Shown: positions 25,601-37,298 of the stretch, one piece after another
How positions within the stretch are numbered: the stretch's first letter is position 1
Layout of the letters: every line of letters begins with the position of its first letter
From: Trichosporon coremiiforme
Taxonomy: Eukaryota; Basidiomycota; Tremellomycetes; Trichosporonales; Trichosporonaceae
NCBI GenBank assembly: GCA_039545355.1
Contig: BCJJ01000011.1
Span: forward strand, 268,702 to 332,701
Reading direction: 5' to 3'
DNA length: 64,000 nucleotides
Translations under genes and position numbers: made by a program
The notes under the pieces: model-generated
Told to the model about the DNA's origin: nothing
The model's database searches: none
The model's input: the letters and a program-made list of their open reading frames with translations, nothing else

Positions 25601-28600
25601 CTGCTCCTGCCCCGGCTGCTCCAGCTGTTCAGCCTGCACCAGCCTTCGGTGGCTTCGGTAAGCCTTCGACCCCCGCTGCGCCGGCCACCTCCCCGGCCCC
25701 TGCCTTCGGTGGCTTCGGCAAGCCTGCATCCCCCGCTCCTGCGTCTGGATCGCCCGCTCCCGCCCCCGCTTTCGGAGGCTTCGGCAAGCCCGCGTCGCCT
25801 GCTCCCGGAGCGACGCCTGCCCCTGCCTTCGGTGGATTTGGCAAGCCAGCTTCCTCTGCGCCCTCTGCGTCCGGTACGCCGGCTGCCCCGGCCCCTGCTG
25901 CTCCGTCTGCCTTTGGCGGCTTCGGCAAGCCCGCCTCCCCTGCGCCTGCACCTGCACCTGCTGCTCCAGCGGCTCCGCCAGCGTTCGGTGCTTTTGGCCA
26001 GCCTGCCTCGCCGGCTTCTGGAGCGGCCCCGCCCGCCGCTCCTCCCACGTTCGGTGGCTTCGGCAAGCCCGCTGCCACCCCCGCGTCGCCGGCACCCGCC
26101 CAGTCGCCTTTCGGTATCGGCAAGCCCGCTCAGCCAGCTGCCCCGCCTGCCAGCAGCCCCGCGCCTACCGCCACTCCGTCGTTCGGCGGCTTCGGCAAGC
26201 CTCCAGCTGCTGCTCCGCCGGCGCTTGGTTCCACCACGGCCGCACCGGCTGCGCAGACGCCTCCTGCTCAGGCGACGACGACCGCTCAGCCGGACAAGCC
26301 GGCCGCAGCCGTGCAGCAGTTCCAGCAGCCTACGCGACCTGCTGCTCCTGCCCACCCAGCTGCGACCAGTGCGTCGGGCAAGACAATGGCTGCGACGCTC
26401 GAGCATATCATCAACGACACGACCAGCGGCCTGTCGCAGCTGAAGCAGACCCTTTCCGGCAACGCAAAGTACCACGAGCAGATGCAGGGCGCACAGTTCC
26501 CGAAGCCCTCAGCCGACACCATCGCGCACCAGACTATGCTTCCGTTCTCGGCTCTCGAGGACGTGCTCAAGATCACGAAGGGTCTCGAGGAGGAGCTCGC
26601 GCGCGTGCGCGGAGAGGTGCAGAAGAGCGACGTCGTCATGGCCGAGCTGCAGTCTAAGATGCTGAAGAGTGAGTTGAAACACCCCTGCGAGCAAGCCCGC
26701 GAGCTCGTGGGCTCGCCGCTGGGATCACCCGGTTTCGGGTTCACGGGCCGGTGCATGAGCGATCTGAGCTGACGAAACAGCGGACATGAAGGCGGGCCAG
26801 GCGGACAAATTCCTCAAGGCGCGCAAGGACCCGTCGTTCGCGCGCGCGATGCAGGTCAAGGAGCTCAGCCCTCAACAGCAGGCTGACCAGGTGCGCCTGC
26901 GCAAGATTGTGGCAATGACAGAGTCGCGCCTGAGCGAGCTCGACACGGGGATCGGGGGGCTGAAGCGGCGCGCGTCCGAGCGCCCGCGCGGCCAGCCGGC
27001 TCTCGAGCGTATCCAGCGTTCGGTGCGCAACATCGACACGGCGATCCGCGACCGGCACGCAGCCGTCGACGAGCTCGCACGCCGCGTCAATGGCCTCCGC
27101 CTCCGCCCGACATCGCGCGAGGGCACGCCTGGCCCCAGCACCGGCTCTCCTGCGCGCCACACACCCCGCAAGTCGAGCGTCACCCTGCAGCAGGCGCTGA
27201 AGCCGGTTGAAACGCCTGTGAAACCAGCGCTCAGGCCGCAGGAGGACGTGCGCGACGCTGTCGCCAAGGCCCTCGATCGCCCCCGACCCAGGATCACGCG
27301 CAAGGACGCGCCCGTCACCAAGGTCAAGGGAGCCAAGGGAGGCATTGTCGCGCACGCGTCTGTTGCTCGCGGACCCGTCAGCGTCGACAGCATTCCGCGT
27401 CCTGGCTCCGCCGTGATTGCCGGACCGAGCCGGACGCCCAGCCGTCTGAACCGCTCCACTCGTGCGCCTACGCCATCGACGCAAGCGCCCACGCCTGCTC
27501 CTGCTCCGGCCCGCGCCGAGGCTCCTCCTCCCCTGGCTGCGCCGGTGCCAGTCCCTGCTGCCCAGCTGCCCGCAACGCCGAAGCCGGGACCTGCATTTGG
27601 CGCTTTCGGCTCGGCATTCGGTGCGACTCCGCCTGCAGCGGCCGCAACCCCGCCAGCAGCAGCAGCAGCAACGCCGCCGCCGAGCACGACGCCAGGCTCG
27701 TCGCCTTTTGCCGGTTTCGCGGGCATCAAGCTCCAGCTCGATCCCGGAGACGTGAGCAGCGGCACGCCCAGCCGGCGTGGCGGCACGTCACAGCGCGCGC
27801 ACCAGGGTGCAGCACAGTTCACGGGCTCGACGACTGTCTCAGCGCCGGCATCGGGCGGCCTATTCGGAAACGTCTCAGCGCCAAAGCCGACGACGGACGA
27901 GAAGAAGCCCGCAGGATACTTCAGGTGAGTTGAGTTGTGGCTGGAGTGGCTTGGTCTGTCACGTTCTGTCACGGTTCGTCAATCAGTCAATCGTTCGTCC
28001 ATCATCAGTGGCTTGCTTCGATTAGTGGCTTGATCGTCAACACTACGGTTGTCGGCGGTGACAACCGATGCCTATCGGGGGATGGCTATCGGGGGATGTT
28101 TGTTGGTGGCTGTTGGCTACGATTTGGTCGTTTGCCACATTGTGTGAGATTCGTCACTGAATCCACCTCGGCGCAATCGGTGGCCGTCCTCACGCATCGG
28201 CGCCCGTGGCGCCCGTCGTAGAGTTTGGGCTCGGCGTCTGGCACAAGAGGATCGGCCTAGCGCTGGTCAAGGTTGGGGCAAGTACCCGCGCTGTGCCCCT
28301 CCCGCAATCCCGACGCCTGTTTCGCCCGACGTGTCCGATCCGAAGTTTGGTGCTTGCTCGTCTGATCTTTCTCCCTGTCTTTCTTCCGCTCTTCACTTTC
28401 TGGAACAGCGGTGCAATGCGCCGGTGCAGAAGATATGTGGTTCATGCATGTGGGACGACGCGCATGCGTATTGCCCGGGCATCGCATGCAGGAATGAGGC
28501 ACCTTGCAGTGCCGATTATGGACGGCCAATCAGGGAGCGGGGCGGGCAGCGGGCAGCGGAGTCCGCCGGCGCCGTGACGAGCAACGGCGCAGCGGCGCAG

Positions 28601-28781
28601 CGAGCGGGCAGTTCTGCGCAGTATCTCTGCTGTGGTCTCTGCTTGACTGCGCGCGGAGAGGTTGCCTGAAGCGGCCAAGAGGGCGGACACTGATGACGGA
28701 GAATGGCCACACCAGCACAGACAGCTCAGTAGACGTCGACGCAAGCTAACAAACAGTTTTAGCGGTTTCGGCTCCAAGTAA
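19694..28781 (+). CDS. FG nucleoporin of Nup159/Nup214 type with four RanBP2-type zinc fingers
   Basis: Exons 19694-19801, 19838-19979, 20013-20133, 20168-20252, 20293-26668, 26781-27924 and probably 28763-28781; about 2664 residues. Residues 37-440 form an N-terminal beta-propeller-like region (LLAVSNGKDLLAVGGN, RTADVLGGN, KFWDVNNSMGY), matching the Nup159/Nup214 N-domain that recruits the DEAD-box helicase Dbp5 on the cytoplasmic side of the pore. From about 455 come dense FG repeats (AFGQS, GFGKP), a KKDD tandem array (about 1040-1075), an acidic tract (about 1226-1300), then four near-identical zinc fingers W-x-C-x2-C-x3-N-x7-C-x2-C at about 1502, 1639, 1757 and 1868, each set in an FG/PPAPPAGGF spacer. 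Residues 2180-2420 are predicted helix, like the C-terminal region that joins the Nup82/Nup88 complex, followed by a Pro/Ala tail. Without the last splice the protein ends at 27928 (...AGYFR). The zinc fingers are known from animal Nup153/Nup358, not yeast Nup159. Confidence 0.85.
22954..23061 (+). repeat. 12-bp coding tandem repeat (DDKK)
   Basis: About nine copies of a 12-bp unit (GACGACAAGAAG) inside the nucleoporin gene encode alternating Asp-Asp-Lys-Lys. The array is in frame and nearly perfect at the DNA level, so it is likely length-variable between strains. It separates FG-rich segments from a Lys/Glu linker. Confidence 0.9.
24340..25523 (+). repeat. Four intragenic zinc-finger modules
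   Basis: Finger-coding segments at 24340-24426, 24751-24837, 25104-25190 and 25438-25523 share almost the same protein sequence (one or two substitutions each, e.g. V/I before the last Cys, Q/K before the third Cys). They are spaced about 330-410 bp apart, with PGPPAPPAGGFSFG linkers. This indicates recent internal duplication or ongoing gene conversion. Confidence 0.9.
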
Positions 28782-31700
28782 GACCGTAAAGATCCAGATC
28801 CAGATGCAACTGTCGTGCGACGACGTCAGTACCTGTAAGAAAGAAGACGGTTTCGAACCGAAAGTTCGTCCAAGCGATGTAGCCTGCGCAGGTATGGAAA
28901 ATTTGGAAACGACGAATGCGTTTAGTTTAGGAGCATGGAGCAATGATCGATGAGATCACAGGAGGAAGAGAGTGCGGTGCGATCGCTGCGATCGCAGCAG
29001 GAGGTCGCTTCGTCGACGAGCGCCGAGGACGAGAAGGCGAGAGGACGAGAGGGCAAGTTGGGCACGCCGTTGCAAACATTGACGCATAAAGTCTATCCAA
29101 TGTCCTGTTCTCAACTTTTTTCGGCTCGCCACAGCATCCCACAGCATCCTCTCATCAGATGGGCAGATGGGCATGGTGATGCACTGGAGTGAAGGCCCGA
29201 GGTGGGTGAAGGTTAAGTTGGGTGGCAAAGAGAGAAACGAAGGCACAGGCTCCACCCCTTCACCCCTTCACCCCTTACCTCACCCACAGCAGAGTGCTGC
29301 TCGGACCCATCGGTCTACAACCAGTGTACCAGTGTGCAGTTTGTGCAGAGTTACTCGGCCATCTCTATCATGTCGGCCTGTGCGGCATGCCCGACCGATA
29401 CTGGAAACGTGAGGGGAAGGATGATGGCAGCATGGACAGATGGCCGAGCGTGCCTGGGAGGAGATGCTGTAATGTTCATGGAACAAAGTTTGCGCTTGCG
29501 AGTCTTGTTCTGTACTAAGTCGACGCTGAACGTGCGTTGGAACATGAGATGCTGCGGGTGCAGCACAATGCCGAGACGACGATATGGAGACGATATGCTC
29601 CCCACAGGCCAACGTAATGGCCGCAAAATGTTAGAAACGCTAGAAAAACTGCTGCGTCATCATGCCCCCTTTCCTTCATTATGAGACAGAAAGTAGTATC
29701 GGACGATGGATCGATGGATCGATGGAGCAGACATCGAGAAACCTCGTAACACGTAACAAGTCGTAATATCCCCTCGTCTTAGCCCGTGATGCGTAATGTA
29801 CCTTCGTCATCGTAATGAAAGTGGTTTTCGGTACGAGAGAATGTTTCGACCAGGGGAAGCAAGACTGGCCGTGTATTCCCGAGAGCCCGACTACCTCGTT
29901 CGAAGACTTCATTTTCGGGAGGACTCGAGGGGGACGGAGCAACGAGGGGACGACGAGACGAGTGGCAGGGGAGCAGATGATTATGACCTGATGACACCCG
30001 ATGACACGAGATGGGTCCGAATGACGCTCACGAGATGAGACGATACCCCGATGATACACCGATGGCAGCTTCGATCCGACCAGGTCCCGAGAGGAGACGC
30101 AAGGAGATGCAAGATCGAGACAGGAGGAGGAGATGACAGCCGACACGCATCGACAGTTCGGCCTCACGGCCTTATTGATGCATGTATGCCTTGCTGGAAG
30201 TACAGCCCAGGGTCGGACGCGCAGGACGAGCCAGGGGCCCAGGGGCGTGTTTGAAGGGGGAGCCAAGGGGGTCGCCGAGTGCCTTCCCTTTCACGTTTCG
30301 GCGTGTCCCCAAAGCCTCCACTTGTTCCTCCACTTGTTCTCCTTCCTGGCTCGCTCCCTTATCCAGTTTGATTCCTGCACTCCTGCACAGGGGCTCATCA
30401 AACCATCCCACTTTCCAGTTCACAAACGAAGCAAAAACAGGAGACAAGAGGAGGGACGTGCATTGTTTCCGATTACAACTTGTTACTTGTCAGAGTGTCA
30501 GAGTAGCAGAGTATCAGATTCGGGTCTGACCACGTCCGTGTGTCCGTGTGTCAGTGTGTTGATGATTTGAGCGTCTGTGTCGAGTCTGTATCAGTTCACG
30601 CACAGAAGGGGGCATGAGGGCGAGGAGAGACCCCGTTTCGATGTCATTTCGCGTGTGCGAGCGTGCGAGCTGATGCGAAATGAGTTGCCGTTTCGCGCCG
30701 ACTTTTTCAATGTACCCACATAGAATACCCAATGTTCAGTACCCCCAAACGTGGTCTAAACACGGCCCAAACGAGCCCAAAACGAGCCCGAAGCGTCAAT
30801 GTCTCCGGGGGTGTATTGAGTGGGAACCCTTGTGCCCTTCGGGTTGTGGAATTGGTGGCGCCGTCAATGCCCCGTAGCTGCTCTTTACTCTTCCATTCTT
30901 TCACTTTGAAGGAGCACCCCACTAGGGCGAGCGTGTCGAGGTGCAGCGAGATGTGCTGGAAATTGGGGGGCATATCGGGGATTCCTCAAGGACTCGGGCA
31001 GTCATGTCGAGCTGTGGCAGCGCACACTGGCATGCGCTGGCTTGGAATATCAGCTCTCGTGTGCGTTTCATGTGACGCCGCGGCATGCAGTGGCATGGGC
31101 TAGACCCAGATGGGGCCATGGGGGTCTAGTGCAATAACCTGTCTCACTTCGGCGCATTCAGCGTCCTTTCGCTATTTATGTCTCACTCGGTATCAATTGC
31201 GTCGTTGGTGTGCTAACGATGTCAACGAGGGATCGCGAGGAAAGAGGTGAACGGTGGCGCCGCTCGATGCATTTGGCGCACAGGCTCGAGGATCTGCTTG
31301 AATCGCCTCAGCTAAATGCATCAAATGACTGTTGGCCGGATTAGGGTATAGGACGCATGCCACTCCGTTCCAGTTGCTGGCGCAGTGGGATCAGTTAGGA
31401 TCCGGCAAACGACCTTCGACCTCATCACCGAATGAGTGAGACATTGCCTGGACCTGTGCTACTTGTGTGCTGCGACTCAAAAACTTGTGTGCACACGATG
31501 CACACTCTGATGTGCAGACGGATGATTGCGGATGACACGGTCTGCGTATCTCCGCTTGGAAAGCGCTCATGTGCGATCTCCGCCGACGTTGCTTCAGTGT
31601 GCAGATCGCCGTGTCTGGACCAGACAATAGAGCATCATCAAGCGCCCGCGGCTGTGGATCGCCGGTCTCGTTGCTCCGGGCTCGCCGGTCTGGAAACGGC

Positions 31701-32707
31701 TAGGCTTTAGTGGCAGGAGATCCAGTAGTTGGGCATAGCAACGCATTAGTCGAGAGGCTAAGACGGCAAGTTTACGAATCAACACGCCCCAAAGTTTTGC
31801 TTCCAGGCATCAACTGGTCTGCTAGAGTCATGCTGCAATCTGTTGCCTGCTTGCTGCGGCGGTCAGGAGAAGAGACGAGGTACGCTGGGAGGGCAGGAGA
31901 GCTGGAGGCGAAACACTACGCAGGCTGGAACATCAGGCTGGAACGCTGGCTGGAACGAACTGCGACTGCGACAGGAACGCCGGACGCAGGCTACCAGCCT
32001 ACCAGGCTATCAGGCTCCAGGCTGCAGGCTGACTGGTCGGGCTGGCCACAAATAAACAGTCGAGATCTGTTGGAGTCAGAATGGACGAGCACCGGAATAC
32101 TGCGACGCGGACGCGACTGCGAGATCACCCTGCGCAGGAGTTGAGGTAACTGAGACTAGCCACCTGGACTATGGCAAAGTTCACGGTGAAGCAGTCTCCT
32201 TGGTTTCCAATGTAATGGGTGGCAGTATGAGGCTCGCGTCGCCTCGCGATGTGTGGCAAGGCCAAGCTTAAGCTGGAGCTGGCGTGATCATTGCGGAGAG
32301 ACTCGAGAGACTGAAAAGATGGGAGGGACATTGGGACCATGGCGCAGAGGGGGCAGAGGGGGCAGAGGGGGGAGAGGGAGGACTCAGTCTGTAACACGTC
32401 AGAGGGACAGGTGCGTTCTGAGGAGAGAGGACAGGGACGAAATGACACACACCCTGAGCCTGAGTTTGACGCCCGCTCGTTGCTCCAGCATGGCTCCAGT
32501 GCGCCGCACACCACCCCAGCACTGCTGACGCTGGCACAGCCCCTGCGCCCCAAGCCCTGAGAACCCTGGAGCTCTGCGTGCCCTGGTGCCCTGGGTGACC
32601 CTGTTACAGCATGCAGGCGAAGCCTCGCTGCAGTGGGCCGTCCACCGTCCTCGGGTCGGATGCGCTGCAATGGCAATGCGCTGGCTCATCCTCTTTCGAC
32701 TCCTGGC

Positions 32708-32798
<91 letters not shown>

Positions 32799-34112
32799 CC
32801 TGGCCTCCTCTTGCTCCTCTCGACATCGTCCTCCCTCGAACTCTTGACCTCTTCCACTCCGTCTCATGTCAACACCGCTTTTCCATTTCTCACCACATCC
32901 CTCACTCTTCTTGCATTCTCATCACTCTCCATCTCTGCTCCGCACTCATCCCCGCCGCCGCCATCACAAACACCCCTCCGGCAACTCGCAACTCGTCCAC
33001 CTCGACACACCCCTCGCCGACTCCGAGACGCTCTTTCGACGTGACCGTTTCACTTCGGCTTATAGCTCTCCATCCCCGCAAGCGACAGATCCGCCGTCTC
33101 CACATCGCCGATACCACACACTTCGCATCTTCCCACACCGAGATCCATACTTAAGTGCACGCAGCACACACTAGATATCGGCACGCGCTTCTGCTGGTCC
33201 CACATCTCGACCTTCTTCGCGAAAACAACCCACGATCAACCTCCCTCCGACCGTCGCTACGTCGACGCTGTACAGCCTTCCTCCTCTCTTGTCTCCCCAC
33301 CTCGCTCTCAGCTGGACGCGGGAAAACCTGCCTTGTATCCTGCCCAGCACCACAACATGGTAAGTCATTCTTGCTGCGATCGCACCTTCCCTCTCCCACT
33401 GCTGCTCCGACATCCTTCCATTGTTCTCGACATTTTTCAAACCCATCCGCGCCTTCACCTCTCGATTGTTCACCCAGCACCGGCGCCGAGCGCCCGATAT
33501 ACTCGACCTTCTGCGCCATTTCGAATGTACGACAGTTTGGCGAGTGGCGCTAGATCGTGTGCTTCAAAATGTTCGAGTGCGCGCGCTCGGTCGACGAAAC
33601 ATGACGAGGCTCGATCACTCCTTTCGGACCGCTCGCCGTTCAAGGAGCCGGAGACCGGTGTGCATCGCGCCAGTCTGGGCGACGCTGGCTCCGGTCACGG
33701 CACACTGGCACACGACGGCCGCCCGCTTCCCGCCGCAACCGTTCATGACAAGCGCGAAGCACACACAGCAGTCAACGCAACCGATACGCACATGGCCAGG
33801 CAAGCCTAGACCCGTGCGGAGGTGGGCTTTGCTTCGAACTGCGATAATGAAACGTGCAGTGAAGCACACAGGCTGCCAACGTGAACACTGCGACCTGTTT
33901 CGACCTCCCATTGTCTCAGCGTTGGCTCACGTCCCCCTCCATTGCAATCGCACACACTTCCAAGAGATATATCATGCTGACACGTAACTTTGCTCCTTCA
34001 CTCGTCATCACTATCACAACACCCTCGATCGCGCTCGTCTCATCACCGCACACACACTCTCTCGTCACCCATCACCATCACACTTGCACAATGTGCTCAC
34101 GTTGGCTCCCCA
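28782..34112. other. Long gene-poor interval and phosphatase leader
   Basis: About 5.3 kb without a supportable gene. Open frames (for example 31710-32144 and 33421-33987) are built from repetitive CAGGCTxx-type sequence or CT-rich leader and match nothing known to me. The interval holds small repeats (ACCCCTTC three times near 29248; GATCGATG near 29705), a 14-copy CTCCTG microsatellite, and a C/T-rich stretch from about 32800 onward. That stretch looks like promoter and long leader of the phosphatase gene, including an ATG immediately followed by a perfect GTAAGT donor at 33357. Confidence 0.45.
32710..32793. repeat. Hexanucleotide microsatellite (CTCCTG)x14
   Basis: Fourteen uninterrupted CTCCTG units. 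It is open in several frames on both strands (Leu-Leu, Ala-Pro, Arg-Ser), which creates false open frames. It lies in the gene-free interval upstream of the phosphatase leader. Confidence 0.95.
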
Positions 34113-36206
34113 ATGACCTCGAATCACGACCCGGCATCGTCGCCATCAGCAGATCTGATGCTGTCAGCTCTATCCCCGACTACATCAATCAACCTCTCCC
34201 CTCTTGTTGGGACGCATTGTCGCCTCCCCTCGGTCGCCGCGCCTAGGCCCCGGCCGACCCTCCCTCGACTGCACATCGTCACCTGCTCCGCTCCGAGCTC
34301 CCCGATAGCGGTCTCCTCAGCGATCGACTGGCCACTGAGCGCCTCCGTTGCGGAGCTCAGCAGCAAAAAGCGCCAGTCGCCTGAGCCTGCCGAGGACTCG
34401 GATGACCGTGCCGTCAAGTCTGCAAAGGTCGTGAAGCGCGTACGATTCATTGTTCCGAGCAACGGCAAGCGCGACAGCAAGCCTTGCACGCCACAAGCAA
34501 CAGCAAACATTATCCGCGAAGCTTGTCACAGTCCCAGCCCCTTCCCAAGCCCGTCCAGCCTCTCTGACGCGGCCTCTGACGACATGCGTTCACCGCCATC
34601 ACCGCTGCGGTCAGTCGACGCGCCGTCGTCGCTGCTGTCCTCCATGCAGGGTGTCAAGCTGCGCTCCATGTCACCGGACGAGCGGACACCTGGCTCCCCA
34701 CCATCACCGACATCAACATTCAACGACTCCGCCTCTAACCCCAACAGCTCTGCTTCCTCTTCAACTTCCTCCTCGCCCCAGCGGTTACCACCCGTGCTGC
34801 ACCTGAAGCGTGGCAACCCGAAGGGTCTTCAGCTGTCGCTGGGAGCGTCTTCGTTCCACAACAGTACCAACTCCTCAACGCCAACACCGACCGGCTGCGC
34901 GTCGCCGATCAGCCCGTTCTTCCCGACGCAAACGCCGGCGACGCCGTCGTTCTCTGGCGGTGGTTCGCTCGGCCCTCGCTCTGGAGGCATGAAGGGCAAC
35001 GCCCGCCGGCCGAGCCTTCTGTCTCTCATCACGCATCCCCCAGGCGGCGCCAGCGACGTGCCTCCGACTCCGGGACCGAGCTCCAGCTACGGACGGCGGC
35101 ATGGCCGCATGCGCAGCGCTGGATCGTGCGGAGCGCCCTCCGCGTTCCCGCTAGGCTCTGTCGACGAGTACGCGAGCAGCGCCTCGAGCGGCCCGATGCT
35201 GTCACCATCAATGTCTTCGGGCGACAGCATGTCGACGCCCTCATCGACACCGCCCGGAAGCTCGGGCTCTGAGCGCGAATTCCCTCACATGCTTGAGCCT
35301 TACAAGGACGGGCCGATCGAGATCGTGCCCGGCGTCTGGCTCGGAGCGGAGGAGAGCGTGTTCCACTGGGGCGTCTGGAGCCAGGGTGCCTCCGAGGTCG
35401 GCGTTGTGAACGTCGCACAGGAGATTGACAACCCGTTCGACCCACGCACCGACCTTGCGAACTACACCTGGATCTCGCCTCGCGGCAAGGACAAAGTGAC
35501 CCTCACCACGCACCCCAGCACGCCATCCCACCCGCCTGTCGCTTACACGCATCTCCGCTGGTCGCATGGCGAGGGCGGCCTCGCTGAACTTCCCGCCGAC
35601 GCCGACCTCCGCGACATCGTCGACCCCTCCGTCCCCGTCCCCGATGCCCAGTGGCGCTTCTGGGAGGCGATCAGGTGGATGGAGGCGCGTCGTCGCGCGG
35701 GCGTCCCCGTCATCATTCAGTGAGTAACAGCTAAGATGGAACGCGCGAAGCTGACGATCAGTTGCCAGTGTGGCGTTTCCCGCAGTGCGACGCTCACCGT
35801 CGCGTATGTCATGACGCTCGCCGCCTCGGGCCAGTTCCCTGAGCTGCTCGGCCACCTGCACACGATGCAGGATGCGTACGACTTTGTCAAGGCGCGCTCT
35901 CCCTGGATCGGCCCGAACGTGAGCCTCGTCTTCCAGCTCGTCGAGTTTGCGCGTAACCTGTCCTCGCTTCTGTCTAGGCATGTGTCGCAGCACGGCCGAA
36001 CGTGGGAGACGCGCTGGCCGACGCTCGTCGACATCGAGAGCGAGGACGCTTGGGCGAAGCGCAGGCGCGAGTTCGGCGACGAGCCGCAGGAGGAGGAGTC
36101 GAGGCGGAAGCGGGAGGAGAGGGAGGAGGAGGCGCGCCGGCTCGACGAGGCCATGGTCGAGCGCCAGCGTGGGCGGATCAGTCCAAGCGACTCAATGAGA
36201 GCGTAG
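34113..36206 (+). CDS. Dual-specificity protein phosphatase, MAPK phosphatase (Msg5/Pmp1-like)
   Basis: Two exons, 34113-35719 and 35762-36206, about 683 residues. The first 390 residues are Ser/Pro-rich and probably disordered, with basic motifs (SSKKRQSPEP, KVVKRVRFIVPSNGKRD) that could serve as nuclear signal or MAPK docking. The catalytic domain starts near 395 (GPIEIVPGVWLGAEESV, the usual DSP entry strand). The 42-nt intron splits the His codon of the active site, and splicing restores HCQCGVSRS (HC-x5-R), with Cys as nucleophile. The following YVMTLAASGQFPEL and YDFVKARSPWIGPNVSLVFQL are the typical Ala-Tyr and N-P/G-N helices of DSPs. The C-terminus is Arg/Glu-rich coiled coil. The likely role is dephosphorylation of MAPKs in cell-wall or stress signalling. 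The start is the first in-frame ATG after the leader, and the N-terminus may be longer. Confidence 0.8.
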
Positions 36207-37298
36207 CGAGTCTCGCTAGCTCTGTCACCCTCACCCCTCATCAGCATACTCCCCAACAGCAACTTTGCACACCAGCATGGTCCGCGAGACCACCATCAGC
36301 ATATCAGCATCTACCCATCTCAGAACGTCAAAACGACACTTGTACGACCACCGCCTTCGATCCGGATACTGGACAGATTAGGCCATAGAAGCGATTCATG
36401 TTGTAGCACCATTGCGTGTTTGGTGCACTGTTGCTAGCACTGACACGACTGACCTCACTGACTGAACGAATTTCTTCGAAGAGCTGCGAGAGGGTGGCAG
36501 TGTTGAGCTGCGAGGCTAGTCGCATCTGACAGTTGGCAGGGCTGTGAAGACAGTCACTGCGGCCGATACTGGACAGGCCCTCCCGTGTGGACAGTGTCAC
36601 GCTGCATTGCGTGTTTGTATGTCTCCTCTGCTGTAGCATTGGGCCAGCGACCGTAACGGACAGTCGCTTCCGTTCATCAGCGCTCATCGCGGCCCAAGCA
36701 AGATCGGCGGAGGCTGGCACCACAGCTCTACTGACATCCCCCGCCAAGAGGGCAGGCAGGCGGATGGACAAGATCGACATGAGCAGCAGTCGATCCCCGC
36801 CATCGAGACACAAACATTGCGAGTGCAATCATGGACACAAACACAGCTTGAGTCGTAAACACCCGTTCGTCACACATGCTCGAGAGGGGAGGGGGTCGTA
36901 CACAAAACTGATTGCGGTCTGGAGGGGGATGGTTTCTTTCTCTCTGTCCCTCAACACTTGCTCTTTGTTCTCACCATCTCGACCACCAGCTATCGACAAC
37001 GCTCGTGATTACAAGTAGGACACGGACGCCAAGCTCTGCATTGCTACAAGGTCGTTAGCGGAACAAGGACTCACCCGATTTCGTGCAGCTTCCTGCTCGC
37101 TTCGGGGCCGCTTGGCTGGTTGTAGTCGTGCCGCAGCAGCATCGACTTGAACTCTAGACTCAGCACAGTCCATCACTCCGCCACCCCTACCAACATCCGT
37201 CTAACACCCCACTCATATCCCCGCTCTTCGTATCTCTTCCTTCTCTTCAGCCACACTCTCAACACCTCCACACCTCATCGTTACCTCGTCAAATCGCC
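36207..37298. other. Intergenic region
   Basis: About 1.1 kb without a gene. The last 120 bp (about 37180-37298) are C/T-rich leader of the following membrane-protein gene. The rest shows no reading frame with convincing codon use. Confidence 0.5.

Noticed and set aside
24094..26475. 793-codon minus-strand frame opposite the zinc-finger region
   Set aside because: Arg/Gly/Leu-rich shadow of the repetitive coding strand; no independent start context or family.
31710..32144. 144-codon plus-strand frame
   Set aside because: Built largely on irregular CAGGCT repeats; no ATG-centred context or similarity.
32604..32857. Ala/Gly and Arg/Ser frames over the CTCCTG array
   Set aside because: Microsatellite artefacts open in multiple frames on both strands.
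33421..33987. 188-codon frame before the phosphatase gene
   Set aside because: Lies in the CT-rich leader, basic and His/Arg-rich, no domain, codon use unlike neighbours.
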